From assembly GCF_014638275.1 (NCBI RefSeq), contig NZ_BMFJ01000005.1, positions 1 through 64,000 of the forward strand: 64,000 bases of DNA, read 5' to 3'. The notes under the pieces are model-generated. The model was not told the DNA's origin. It saw only the letters and a list, made by a program, of their open reading frames with translations, and did no database searches. The stretch is from Primorskyibacter flagellatus. GTDB taxonomy: Bacteria; Pseudomonadota; Alphaproteobacteria; Rhodobacterales; Rhodobacteraceae. The position numbers and the translations under genes are program-made. This document shows positions 52,215 to 60,811 of the stretch, piece by piece (the stretch's first letter is position 1; the number at the start of each line of letters is the position of its first letter).

Positions 52215-53522
52215 GTGAGCTTTTTCCAGATCGGCCTTTGCGGCATCGTTTCTGTCATCCTGCTGGTCTTGCTGCGCGTTCCGATCGCGGTCGCGCTGGG
52301 TATCGTGTCCTTCTTCGGGTTCTGGGCGATGCTGGGAAGCGGCGCGGCTTTCGGCCTGCTGACGGCGGTGCCCTATGACTTCGCCGCGCACTGGACGCTG
52401 AGCTCGATCCCGATGTTCCTCTTGATGGGCTACGTCTGTTACCAGACCGACATCACGCGCGGGATATTCAAGGCCGCCAGGGTCTGGCTGTCGTTCCTGC
52501 CGGGGGGGCTGGCGGTCGCCAGCGTGGGCGGCGCGGCGCTGTTTTCGGCGGCGGCCGGCTCCAGCCTGGCCTGCGCCGCGGCAATGGGCCGGATCGCGGT
52601 GCCGGAAATGCTGAAGCGCGACTACGATCCCGGGCTGAGTACCGCCGTGGTTGCCGCAGCCGGCACCATGGGGTCGCTCATCCCGCCGAGCATCCTTCTG
52701 ATCATCTACGGTATTTTTGCCGAGGTCGCGATCAGCAAGCTGTTTCTGGCCGCGATCGTGCCGGGCGTACTGACGATGCTGGGGTACTGGGCCGTAATCA
52801 TCGTTCGTGTGTGGATCAATCCCGCGCTCGCGCCGTCGCACGACGAAAGCGCGACATGGTCCGAACGGCTGGAGGCCCTGAGCGAGACATGGCCCGTGCT
52901 CTTGCTGGTGGTGGGCGTTTTCGGCGGTCTGTTCACCGGGATATTCACACCCACGCAGGCCGGGGCTGTCGGGGCGGCGTTGTCCTTCGCGATTGCGGCG
53001 GCGCGCGGCACCCTGAACTGGAAAGTTTCCAGGATCGCGCTGATGGACACTGCGAAAATGACCGCGGCGATCTTCATCATTGCGGTCGGTGCCAACCTGT
53101 TTTCGAGGTTTCTGGCGATCAGCGGTATCCCCGAAGCGATGACGGACTTGGTGATTGACCTGGGGGCCAGCTATGTGATGCTGGTTTTTGGCACCGCCGT
53201 GATCTTTTGCCTGCTGGGCATGATCCTCGATCCGCTGGGCATCCTGCTGCTGACGCTGCCAATCCTTCTGCCGATCTACGAGGCGAACCATATCAGCCTG
53301 ATCTGGCTGGGCGTGCTTGCAACCAAGCTGGTCGAGATGGCTCTGATTACCCCACCGGTGGGGCTGAACGTGTTCGTGATCAAGGGCATCGTCGGAGATG
53401 CGGTCCCGATTTCACTGATTTTCAAGGGTGTTTTGTGGTTTTTGGCTGCGGATGTGGTGGTCCTTATCATCATGGTCGCATTTCCCGAACTGATCATGTT
53501 CCTGCCAGAGCTCGGCAACTGA
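52215..53522 (+). CDS. TRAP transporter large permease (DctM-like)
   Basis: A 435-residue integral membrane protein with about 12 hydrophobic segments. The DctM motifs VPYDFAAHWTLSSIPMFLLMGYV (residues 50-72), AAAGSSLACAAAMGRIAVPEM and AGTMGSLIPPSILLIIYGIF are clear, as is MILDPLGILLLTLPILLPIYE near the C-terminus. It carries out transport with the small permease and the binding protein that follows. A hairpin lies between this gene and the binding protein gene. Confidence 0.95.
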   Translation: MSFFQIGLCGIVSVILLVLLRVPIAVALGIVSFFGFWAMLGSGAAFGLLTAVPYDFAAHWTLSSIPMFLLMGYVCYQTDITRGIFKAARVWLSFLPGGLAVASVGGAALFSAAAGSSLACAAAMGRIAVPEMLKRDYDPGLSTAVVAAAGTMGSLIPPSILLIIYGIFAEVAISKLFLAAIVPGVLTMLGYWAVIIVRVWINPALAPSHDESATWSERLEALSETWPVLLLVVGVFGGLFTGIFTPTQAGAVGAALSFAIAAARGTLNWKVSRIALMDTAKMTAAIFIIAVGANLFSRFLAISGIPEAMTDLVIDLGASYVMLVFGTAVIFCLLGMILDPLGILLLTLPILLPIYEANHISLIWLGVLATKLVEMALITPPVGLNVFVIKGIVGDAVPISLIFKGVLWFLAADVVVLIIMVAFPELIMFLPELGN

Positions 53523-53545
53523 TTTGGCCATCCCGGCCGTGACGA

Positions 53546-53565
53546 ACCCCGCGCAATAGCGGGGT
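53546..53565 (+). terminator. hairpin between dctM- and dctP-like genes
   Basis: Stem ACCCCGC/GCGGGGT with loop gcaata, 24 bp after the DctM-like stop and followed by cttgaaaaagagg. It is more likely a processing or stabilising element giving extra binding-protein mRNA than a full terminator. Confidence 0.5.
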
Positions 53566-53588
53566 CTTGAAAAAGAGGAGGAGACCAC

Positions 53589-54722
53589 ATGAAACTGACC
53601 AATGCGTTTGCCGCGCTGGCGGCGACGGCCGTTCTAGCGGCGACACCGGCCCTGGCCGAAAAGCGGGTGACTATATCCAACTGGACGTCACCCAATCACG
53701 CGACATCGCGTGGCCATGCCGCCTTTGCCGAAATGACCGAATCTGAATTTCCGGATGCCTTCGACTTCAAGCTGTTTACCGGCGGCGCCTTGCTTGGCCC
53801 CAAGCCAACACTGTCCGGCCTGCGCGACGGTGTCGCCGATGTAGGTCTGCTGGCGTTGACCTATTTCAGGTCGGAAATGCCCTATGCGCAGCTCGTCGCC
53901 GATCTCGCTCTTTTGGGCGAGGACCACTATGCCATGGCCGGCGCGACCAGCGAATTCGTCATGCTGCACTGTCAGCCATGCAAGGACGAGTTTGCCAAGA
54001 ACGGTATGGTGGCGCTTAGCGGGATCAGCACTGCGCCTTATGTATTGCTGACGACCCAGCCGATTGTGACCATCGAGGATATGCAAGGGGTCAAGCTGCG
54101 CACGGGCGGGTCGGTCTGGGACCGCTGGGCGACACGCCTTGGGGCAGAGCCGGTAAACGTGCCGACGAGCGAGATGTACGACACGATGAGCCACGGTGTC
54201 GTCACCGCTGCGGTGCAGCCGGTCGGTGCGCTCAAGGGGCACAGTCTGATCGAGGTCGCCAAGCACCTGACGGAGTTGCCGCTGGGCACCTACCATTCCG
54301 GTTCGATCTTTGCCGCCAGCCCGACATTCTGGGCCTCACTTTCGCCGGAGCAACGCGAGCAATTCGCCAAGAACCTGCCCGACGCCCTTGCGCAGACCGA
54401 GGTGTATTACGAAACCGACGATCTGGACGTGCTGAAAGAGGCCGGCGACCTTGGTCTTGAGGTGCACGAACCCTCGCCCGAGTTTCTTCAGGATCTGATC
54501 GATTTCCGCACCGCCGATCTTGAAGAGATCGCCCGCATCTCGCGCGAGGAACGCGGCATCGAAGATCCGGAACCGCTGATCGCAAGCTATCGCGAACTGA
54601 TCGTGAAATGGCACGGTCTGGTTCAGCCGCTGCAACCGATCCGGGACAATCATCAGCCTTATGCAGACCTTCTGCGTCAGGAGATTTATTCCAAGATCGA
54701 CTTCGCAACCTACCCGAACTGA
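53589..54722 (+). CDS. TRAP transporter substrate-binding protein (DctP-like)
   Basis: A 377-residue periplasmic protein with a signal peptide (residues 1-23, ending TPALA). VADVGLLALTYFRSEMPYAQ near residue 78, GVKLRTGGSVWDRWATRLGA near residue 167 (with the conserved Arg that salt-bridges the ligand carboxylate) and EMYDTMSHGVVTAAVQPVG are the DctP pattern. A carboxylic acid ligand is therefore likely. It closes the plus-strand unit, before a strong bidirectional terminator. Confidence 0.93.
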   Translation: MKLTNAFAALAATAVLAATPALAEKRVTISNWTSPNHATSRGHAAFAEMTESEFPDAFDFKLFTGGALLGPKPTLSGLRDGVADVGLLALTYFRSEMPYAQLVADLALLGEDHYAMAGATSEFVMLHCQPCKDEFAKNGMVALSGISTAPYVLLTTQPIVTIEDMQGVKLRTGGSVWDRWATRLGAEPVNVPTSEMYDTMSHGVVTAAVQPVGALKGHSLIEVAKHLTELPLGTYHSGSIFAASPTFWASLSPEQREQFAKNLPDALAQTEVYYETDDLDVLKEAGDLGLEVHEPSPEFLQDLIDFRTADLEEIARISREERGIEDPEPLIASYRELIVKWHGLVQPLQPIRDNHQPYADLLRQEIYSKIDFATYPN

Positions 54723-54744
54723 GCCGTTTCAGGCCTGAATACAC

Positions 54745-54770
54745 AGCGGCCCTTCGCAAGAAGGGCCGCT
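54745..54770. terminator. bidirectional terminator between convergent operons
   Basis: Stem AGCGGCCCTT/AAGGGCCGCT (10 bp, perfect) with loop cgcaag, followed by ttcattgctt on the plus strand. It lies between the DctP-like gene and the convergent thiolase-like gene. Confidence 0.8.
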
Positions 54771-54790
54771 TCATTGCTTCCTTCGTCTGT

Positions 54791-55948
54791 TCAGAGGGTG
54801 GCTTCGGTGCCCAGGATATTCGTCACCTGGCTGGACAGGACACCGCCGTTGCCATGGGCCAGGACCAGCTCGGCGCCGTCGATCTGGCGGTCTCCGGCTT
54901 CGCCGCGCAGCTGTCGCACCGCTTCGACCAGCGTGAAGATGCCGTACATGCCGGGATGGACGCAGGACAGCCCGCCGCCATTGGTGTTGACCGGCAGATG
55001 ACCGCCGGGCGCGATGCCGCCGTTCGCCACAAACGCACCGCCTTCACCTTTCTTGCAAAAGCCCAGATCTTCTAGAAAAAGGATCACATTGATGGTGAAC
55101 GCGTCGTAGAGCTGGACCACGTCGATGTCCGCGGGTTTGACACCCGCCATGTCCATGGCCGTTCGCCCCGATTGCGCAGCGCCGGTCACGGTCAGGTCCG
55201 CCATTTCGGAGATGTCGCGGTGCGTCGTGCCCTCGCCGCCGCCCAGCAGATACACCGGTGGCCTGGGGTGATCCTTGGCCGTCTCGGCCCGCCGCATAAC
55301 TATCGCCCCGCCGCCATCGGTCACAAGGCAGCAGTCGCGCACCCGCAGAGGGTCCGAAACCGGCCGCGAGGCGATCACATCCTCGCGCGTCAGAGGATCG
55401 CGCATGAAAGCGTCGGGGTTCTTTTTTGCCCAGGCGCGGGCCGCCACCGCCACGTCGGCCAGCTGTTCGCGCGTTGTGCCGAATTGCGTCATGTGACGGT
55501 CCGCGGCAAGCGCGTAGGACGACAGCGGGAACAGCGGCTTGTAGGGGGCCTCGTAGGTCGGCAGGCCAAGCGCGGTCATCAGCTTGCCCGAGGCGGTGCG
55601 CTGGTTCGATCCGTAGCAGATCAACACGGTATCAGCGAGCCGCAATTCGAGCAGCATCGCGGCCCAGAGCGTGTGCGACAGGAACGACGAGCCGCCCATG
55701 CGATTGTTCATCGTAAACCTGGGGTTCAAGCCCAATTCCTGCGCCAGTGTAAGACCCGACAGCATATCCAGCGGCTGGCAGGTGGCAATGGCATCGACCT
55801 CGCCAAGTGCGATCCCCGCATCGGCAAGCGCGCCATGCACCCCCTCGATTGTGATCTCCATCGAGCTTTTGCCATGGGCCTCGCCGCAGCCTGCCAGCGC
55901 TGCACCGACGATGGCGGCTTTTCCCCGTAAACTCAATTTGCTTCTCAT
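54791..55948 (-). CDS. thiolase-like protein 2 (SCP2/Ltp2 type) without nucleophilic Cys
   Basis: A 385-residue thiolase-fold protein, clearly a paralogue of the one at 36552. The Cys-loop position reads MNNRMGGSSFL (residues 80-90), again without Cys. The C-terminal segments VVQLYDAFTINVILFLEDLG, GFCKKGEGGAFVANGGIAPG and NTNGGGLSCVHPGMYGIF match it nearly residue for residue. It is translated after, and overlaps by 4 bp, a DUF35 partner gene. A C-C bond-cleaving or carrier function with that partner is inferred. It is the last gene of a long minus-strand unit starting at 63167. Confidence 0.88.
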   Translation of the reverse strand: MRSKLSLRGKAAIVGAALAGCGEAHGKSSMEITIEGVHGALADAGIALGEVDAIATCQPLDMLSGLTLAQELGLNPRFTMNNRMGGSSFLSHTLWAAMLLELRLADTVLICYGSNQRTASGKLMTALGLPTYEAPYKPLFPLSSYALAADRHMTQFGTTREQLADVAVAARAWAKKNPDAFMRDPLTREDVIASRPVSDPLRVRDCCLVTDGGGAIVMRRAETAKDHPRPPVYLLGGGEGTTHRDISEMADLTVTGAAQSGRTAMDMAGVKPADIDVVQLYDAFTINVILFLEDLGFCKKGEGGAFVANGGIAPGGHLPVNTNGGGLSCVHPGMYGIFTLVEAVRQLRGEAGDRQIDGAELVLAHGNGGVLSSQVTNILGTEATL

Positions 55949-56328
55949 TCTGGCCGGAAAACCACGGCGGGGTCACCTTCGGCGCCTTCGCCGATCGACG
56001 CGGTTACTTTCAGCCCGGCGACAATCTGGTCATGCGCGATACCGTCGATGCGCGACATCATTCGTACCCCTTCCTCCAGGTCCACCAGAACCACGTTGTA
56101 ATCGCCGCCTCGTTCCGGTTTTCGGCGCACGACCGTTCGCGCATAGACGGTGCCCCTCCCGGTTGGCGCGATCCATCCCAGATCCGCGCTGCCGCAGGCC
56201 GGACAGATCACGCGCGGATGGAATACATGGGTGCCGCAGCCGCCACATTTCTGAATCTCGAAGACGCCCTCGGCCAGCTTCGCGGCGAAGACGGCGTCCG
56301 GCCCTGGGCCTTGTCCAATGCCGGCCAT
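55945..56328 (-). CDS. Zn-ribbon OB-fold (DUF35) protein 2
   Basis: A 127-residue protein with zinc-ribbon Cys28, Cys31, Cys42 and Cys45 (KCGGCGTHVFHPRVICPACG) and an OB fold with TVYARTVVRRKPERGGDYNV, close to the protein at 36171. The ATG at 56328 is one base after the SDR stop (TGAGATG); an alternative ATG at 56352 would overlap the SDR gene. It overlaps the thiolase-like gene and should be its partner subunit. Confidence 0.92.
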   Translation of the reverse strand: MAGIGQGPGPDAVFAAKLAEGVFEIQKCGGCGTHVFHPRVICPACGSADLGWIAPTGRGTVYARTVVRRKPERGGDYNVVLVDLEEGVRMMSRIDGIAHDQIVAGLKVTASIGEGAEGDPAVVFRPE

Positions 56329-56329
56329 C

Positions 56330-57106
56330 TCAGAACCCGATGTGGAAGCCACCGTTCACGCTCAGGTGCTGGCCGGTGATATAGGATGCCGCGTTGGACA
56401 ACAGGAAACAGACGGGCTGCGCGACTTCTTCTGGGGTGCTCATCCGTCCCATCGGGATCTGCGCCATATACCTGTCGGCGAATTTTTCAGAGCGGATGGT
56501 CTCAGTCATTGGCGTCTCGACCATTCCGAAACAGACCGAATTGACGTTAATGCGGTAACGGCCCCATTCACGCGCGGCGCTCATTGTCAGACCCAGAACC
56601 CCGGATTTTGCCGCGCCATAATTGATCTGACCGATGGTGCCGCGACGCCCGGCATCGGATGAGATATTGACGATGGCACGGCGCGCGGCGCTTTCAGGGT
56701 CTTTTTCGGCCTGTTCCTTGTAATAGGTCCCAACGGCCTGCAGGCAGGCGAAGACACCGGTGAGGTTCACGTCGATGACCTGTTGCCAGGTGGCCCGGTC
56801 CATCTTGTGGATCATCGCGGCGCGCACGATCCCGGCGTTGTTCACAAGCCCGTTGATGTCGCCGAATTCGTCGAGGGCGAATTTCACGAGCTTCCCGGGA
56901 AAGTCCGGGTCGGCCACATTCCCCACGATGGCGCGGGCATTGCCACCGATCTGTTCGGCGGTTTCCTTGACGCCGTCCTCGTTCAGATCGTTCACCACGA
57001 CCTTGGCGCCCAGCTCTGCCGACAGCGCCGCCACACCGCGGCCGATACCCTGTCCGGCGCCTGTGACGATAACCACTTGATTGTCCAATGCCATCGGGTT
57101 GATCAT
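56330..57106 (-). CDS. SDR-family NAD(P)-dependent oxidoreductase
   Basis: A 258-residue classical short-chain dehydrogenase. The cofactor motif is VTGAGQGIGRG (residues 14-24), NNAGIV follows near residue 90, and the catalytic Ser and YxxxK are in NISSDAGRRGTIGQINYGAAKSGV. Asp at the end of beta-2 (VVVNDLNEDG) favours NAD over NADP. In contrast to the SDR at 19946 all catalytic residues are present. It is suited to oxidise a 3-hydroxyacyl-CoA or a ring alcohol. AAGGAG lies 7 bp before the ATG. Confidence 0.93.
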   Translation of the reverse strand: MINPMALDNQVVIVTGAGQGIGRGVAALSAELGAKVVVNDLNEDGVKETAEQIGGNARAIVGNVADPDFPGKLVKFALDEFGDINGLVNNAGIVRAAMIHKMDRATWQQVIDVNLTGVFACLQAVGTYYKEQAEKDPESAARRAIVNISSDAGRRGTIGQINYGAAKSGVLGLTMSAAREWGRYRINVNSVCFGMVETPMTETIRSEKFADRYMAQIPMGRMSTPEEVAQPVCFLLSNAASYITGQHLSVNGGFHIGF

Positions 57107-57166
57107 TTCTGTCTCCTTTTGTCCTTCGTTTGTTTGGTCTCGCTCACCATCGGATCACTCAGGTGG

Positions 57167-57580
57167 TCACGACGGTGGTGCGAGCCGCTTGATCACGGCA
57201 TCGCCATGGGCCAGATGGTGCCCGTCCTGATTGAAGATCTCGCCCTGTACAAAAACCAGTTTGCGTCCGCCCCCGACAATGCGCGCGCGGGCCGTCAGCG
57301 TGTCTCCTTCGGCCGCCGGGGCGACGAAACTGGTGGTAAGCGAAAGCGTAAGGCAGCGATGACCGGGGCGGCCATCCCCCGCGTAGGACGCGCAAAAGGT
57401 GACCGCGTTGTCCAGCATGGTCGCGTAGACACCGCCATGCACCGAAAAAGCGCCGTTCAGGTGATCGCGTCCGATGGGCAACCGCAACTCGGCTTTGCCA
57501 CCGGACCACGAGACGAAGCGCACGCCGAGCAATGCGTTGAACGGGGCGGGGATGTCCGGTCTGCCGTCTTGTGCGCTCAT
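57167..57580 (-). CDS. PaaI-family hot-dog thioesterase
   Basis: A 137-residue hot-dog protein with the PaaI/4HBT-II pattern HLNGAFSVHGGVYATMLDNAV (catalytic-loop HGG and the Asp in LDNA). It would hydrolyse stalled acyl-CoA thioesters and so free CoA, as PaaI does in phenylacetate breakdown. It lies between the TRAP permease (1-bp gap) and the SDR in the minus-strand unit. Confidence 0.9.
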   Translation of the reverse strand: MSAQDGRPDIPAPFNALLGVRFVSWSGGKAELRLPIGRDHLNGAFSVHGGVYATMLDNAVTFCASYAGDGRPGHRCLTLSLTTSFVAPAAEGDTLTARARIVGGGRKLVFVQGEIFNQDGHHLAHGDAVIKRLAPPS

Positions 57581-57581
57581 A

Positions 57582-59549
57582 TTACGCTTTCTCCTGCTTG
57601 GCCGAGACCATCACCAAAGCGACCGCCACTGCCGCCATAGCGGCACCTGCGCCCACCGCGCCGAGGATCGGAACCGCCAGACCCGCGTTCGAGGGAAAGG
57701 CGAAGGCCAGACCGGCAATACCAAGAAGGACGCGGGCGATTGTTCCTGGCAGCCCGGTTTCGATCCGCCCGACGCCAAACAGATACCCCTGAATACCGGC
57801 GCAGATCAGCAGAATGCCGAGACCGGCGCGCAGAACCGTAAGCAGGCTTTCGAGTGGACCGGCTTGCAGGATGAACGCCGGATCAAGGACGAAGAAGAAG
57901 GGAATTATATAGACGATGCCTCCAAGCTTCATCGCTTCGAAGGCAGACGCAAAGGGTTTGGCCTGGGCGATGGCCGCCGCGGCAAAAGCCGCCAGCGCGA
58001 CCGGGGGAGTGATATAGCTCAGCATGCTCCAGTAAAGGATAAATAAATGGACGCCGATCGGATCGAGTCCGCCGGCGACCAGGGCGGGTGCCAGCGACAC
58101 CGCGAGAATCACATAGGCGGCGGTCACGGTCATGCCCATTCCAAGAATGAAACTGGTCAATGCCCCGAGCAGCAGAAGCAGAAAGATGTTGCCGCCCGCG
58201 ATGAACAGCAGATCGTTCGAGATTGTCCCGGACATCCCGGTCACCGCCAGCCCGCCGACGATCAGCCCAACCGCCGCAAGAATGGCAACCAGTTCGACGA
58301 ACAAACGTCCCGTGGCTATCAGAAAGTTCATCAGCTCTTTTCGCCCCCAGCGTGATTTTGAGAGCAGCTGGTTCAGGAAAAGAAGCAGCGCGGTCGCATA
58401 GAATGGAGCGATCGCCTCGCGCTTGAGGTAGAGCAGCATCCAGATCAGCAGCCCGAAGACGGCGAGAAAGTACCAGCCTTCGCGCAGCACCTTGCCGATC
58501 CTGGGAAGGTCGGCGCGCGGAACGCCTTTCAGTCCGTTGCGCGCGGAGTATGCGTCGATTTGTGCGAACAGGCCGAAAAAGTAGAACAGCGAAGGAAGCA
58601 CCGCCGCCAAAACGATGTTGGTGTAGTCGGTCGCCAGGAATGTCGCCATGACAAAGGCCGTGGCGCCCATGATAGGGGGCATCAGCACCGCCCCCGTCGA
58701 CGCCGCCGCTTCGATCCCTGCCGCATAAGTGGGCCTGAACCCCACCTTTTTCATCGCTGGAATGGTAATTGATCCGGTCGTCAGCACATTGGTGATCACG
58801 CTGCCGCTCATCGAACCGGTCAGCCCGCTGGTCAGAACTCCTACCTTGGCCGGCCCGCCCCGGACATGTCCGAGCGCGGCAAAGGCGATGTCGATAAAAA
58901 ACGGACCTGCGCCGGTATGTTGCATCGCGACCCCGAAGATCATGAACCCCACGACAAGATTGACAAAGCTGCGCATCGGTATGCCCAGCACACTTTCGCC
59001 GCTCATCGCGTGGAAAATCGCCGTCTCGACGGGTGAGCGCTGGAAGCCCTGGATCGGGCCGGGCGCATAGCTGGCGACCATGGGGTAGATGGAAAACACT
59101 AGAATTACCGCGAAGAGCATCCAGCCGCCGGTGCGGCGCGCGGCCACGAGCAGCAGGAACCAGAAGGCGAAGCTGGCGATCACGGCATTAAGAGGAGCGG
59201 CGAAATCCCACCCTTTGTTCACCACGCTGCGCCCGTAGTAGGCAAAGAAGGCGCAGGTGATCAGGGCCAGCAGGGCCAGAAAGTAATCCCACCACCGCGT
59301 CGATCCGTAGGAATCTGACTTTGAACAGGGAAAGACAAGAAACACCAGCGGCAGCGTCAGCAGAAGCATCACATAGAGGTAGTGAATTTCAAGCAACCGG
59401 ACGTTCATGAAGAACCCCAGATTGAAGAGGTGATTGACCGAGGCCGCGGTCAACAGCACTGCCGAGACGACGAGCAACCAGCGAACGAAGGCGGGCAGCG
59501 TGCCCATTTCGGTCGGTTGCGCCGGCGTGTCCTGCGATTTTGGTGTCAT
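57582..59549 (-). CDS. TRAP transporter fused permease (DctQM fusion, TAXI type)
   Basis: A 655-residue membrane protein in which the small and large TRAP permease parts are one chain. About 17-19 hydrophobic segments can be counted. DctM-type motifs GPFFIDIAFAALGHVRGGPAKVGV, SGLTGSMSGSVITNVLTTGS and AASTGAVLMPPIMGATAFVMA lie around residues 215-285. Such fusions pair with TAXI binding proteins, and one lies directly upstream. GGGAG precedes the ATG. Confidence 0.94.
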   Translation of the reverse strand: MTPKSQDTPAQPTEMGTLPAFVRWLLVVSAVLLTAASVNHLFNLGFFMNVRLLEIHYLYVMLLLTLPLVFLVFPCSKSDSYGSTRWWDYFLALLALITCAFFAYYGRSVVNKGWDFAAPLNAVIASFAFWFLLLVAARRTGGWMLFAVILVFSIYPMVASYAPGPIQGFQRSPVETAIFHAMSGESVLGIPMRSFVNLVVGFMIFGVAMQHTGAGPFFIDIAFAALGHVRGGPAKVGVLTSGLTGSMSGSVITNVLTTGSITIPAMKKVGFRPTYAAGIEAAASTGAVLMPPIMGATAFVMATFLATDYTNIVLAAVLPSLFYFFGLFAQIDAYSARNGLKGVPRADLPRIGKVLREGWYFLAVFGLLIWMLLYLKREAIAPFYATALLLFLNQLLSKSRWGRKELMNFLIATGRLFVELVAILAAVGLIVGGLAVTGMSGTISNDLLFIAGGNIFLLLLLGALTSFILGMGMTVTAAYVILAVSLAPALVAGGLDPIGVHLFILYWSMLSYITPPVALAAFAAAAIAQAKPFASAFEAMKLGGIVYIIPFFFVLDPAFILQAGPLESLLTVLRAGLGILLICAGIQGYLFGVGRIETGLPGTIARVLLGIAGLAFAFPSNAGLAVPILGAVGAGAAMAAVAVALVMVSAKQEKA

Positions 59550-59616
59550 GCCCGTACTCCCGTTCTGTGCTGCGTTTCATCCGGCGCGGCGCCCCTGGAC
59601 GCCGCGCTGTGTCGCA

Positions 59617-60762
59617 TCAGCGAAAGAAGACTTCGTGGCCGGCCTCTTCCAGTGCGGCGGCACGGGCTTCCATCCATGCAGGGGCAAATTCTTCTTCACC
59701 CTCGGGAGCGCCGTCGACAAATGCGTTCCAGGCCTGGAGGAGCACCTCTTGCCGTTCCACCAACTTGTCTTGGTTGGCCTGGGCCTCCGGGGTCCAGAGG
59801 CCCTTTTCCTTGAAATACGCAACGCTGCCATCGCTCCACGGCATCACCCAAGACAGGATCTGGCGATCGATCGCATATGCATTGGCACCGGGGGCGGCAT
59901 CCTTGTAATCGTCGAACCCGGCGTCAAGCGCGGCGACGATGTTGCGCACCTCGCTGGTATTCTGATCGGTTTCAGTGACGAGAAGCGGATAGGGATACAG
60001 CGCCATGGGCAGAGGCGAGTCGGGGTCGATGGCGGGTCCCACCGACACCATGTGCGGTGTCACGAAGGGCGTCACGCTGGTATAACGCTGCCACGCTTCG
60101 TCTTGGTCCGCGGGTGTTTCAAGCCATTTGAGACCGCGCGGGCTCGATTCGATCTGATAATTCACGGTCGTCGTCGTCAGGGCAAACGCCGCATCCACGC
60201 GATTTTCGAGAATACCCTTGAGAGAGTTCACATAGCCCGAAAACTCCACGGTTTCTACGTCGTCCCATGTCAGGTCGCCAAAGGCCAGCAGTCCCTCCAT
60301 GTTGTTGCCAATCGCGGGAGAACTGACGGCACGAGCGACCCGTTTCCCCTTGAGATCCGCGATGGTTTCGATGCCTGCATCGGCGGCGACAGCGACACCC
60401 AGTCCGTAATCGCCGACGGCCTGAAGAACTGCCCGGATTGGCTGCGGCCCCCATTCAGGCGCAGCAAAAAGGAAAACCCCTTCGGCGGCGAAATATGAGG
60501 CAATGCCGCACAGGCAGTAATCGACCGTCCCGTTTTTGAGCGGGGTCATCCGCGAGACGTCGTTTCGCCCCGGAAGCACGCGGACCGTCGATCCGTATTT
60601 GCTGCGCATCATGTTACCGATGGCTATGGAATGTGCATGACCGGCTGATCCCGTGTCATAGGCCGACCAAGCGATCACGTCAGGCAATTCGATTTCCTGG
60701 GCATTGGCCGACGCGGCAATCGCCAGAAAGGCAGCAGCGATACCAGTTGACTTGAAGTTCAT
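59617..60762 (-). CDS. TAXI-family TRAP substrate-binding protein
   Basis: A 381-residue periplasmic protein with a signal peptide (residues 1-21, ending ASANA). SAGHAHSIAIGNMMRSKYGSTVRVLPGRND near residue 40 and LKNGTVDYCLCGIASYFAAEG near residue 75 are typical of TAXI proteins. It delivers ligand to the fused permease 67 bp downstream. Ligands for the few studied members include glutamate and other carboxylates; none can be assigned here. Confidence 0.92.
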   Translation of the reverse strand: MNFKSTGIAAAFLAIAASANAQEIELPDVIAWSAYDTGSAGHAHSIAIGNMMRSKYGSTVRVLPGRNDVSRMTPLKNGTVDYCLCGIASYFAAEGVFLFAAPEWGPQPIRAVLQAVGDYGLGVAVAADAGIETIADLKGKRVARAVSSPAIGNNMEGLLAFGDLTWDDVETVEFSGYVNSLKGILENRVDAAFALTTTTVNYQIESSPRGLKWLETPADQDEAWQRYTSVTPFVTPHMVSVGPAIDPDSPLPMALYPYPLLVTETDQNTSEVRNIVAALDAGFDDYKDAAPGANAYAIDRQILSWVMPWSDGSVAYFKEKGLWTPEAQANQDKLVERQEVLLQAWNAFVDGAPEGEEEFAPAWMEARAAALEEAGHEVFFR

Positions 60763-60811
60763 GATTTTCTACTCCTTGTTGGTTCTTACTCCGGGAATTC
60801 GCATTTTCGGA

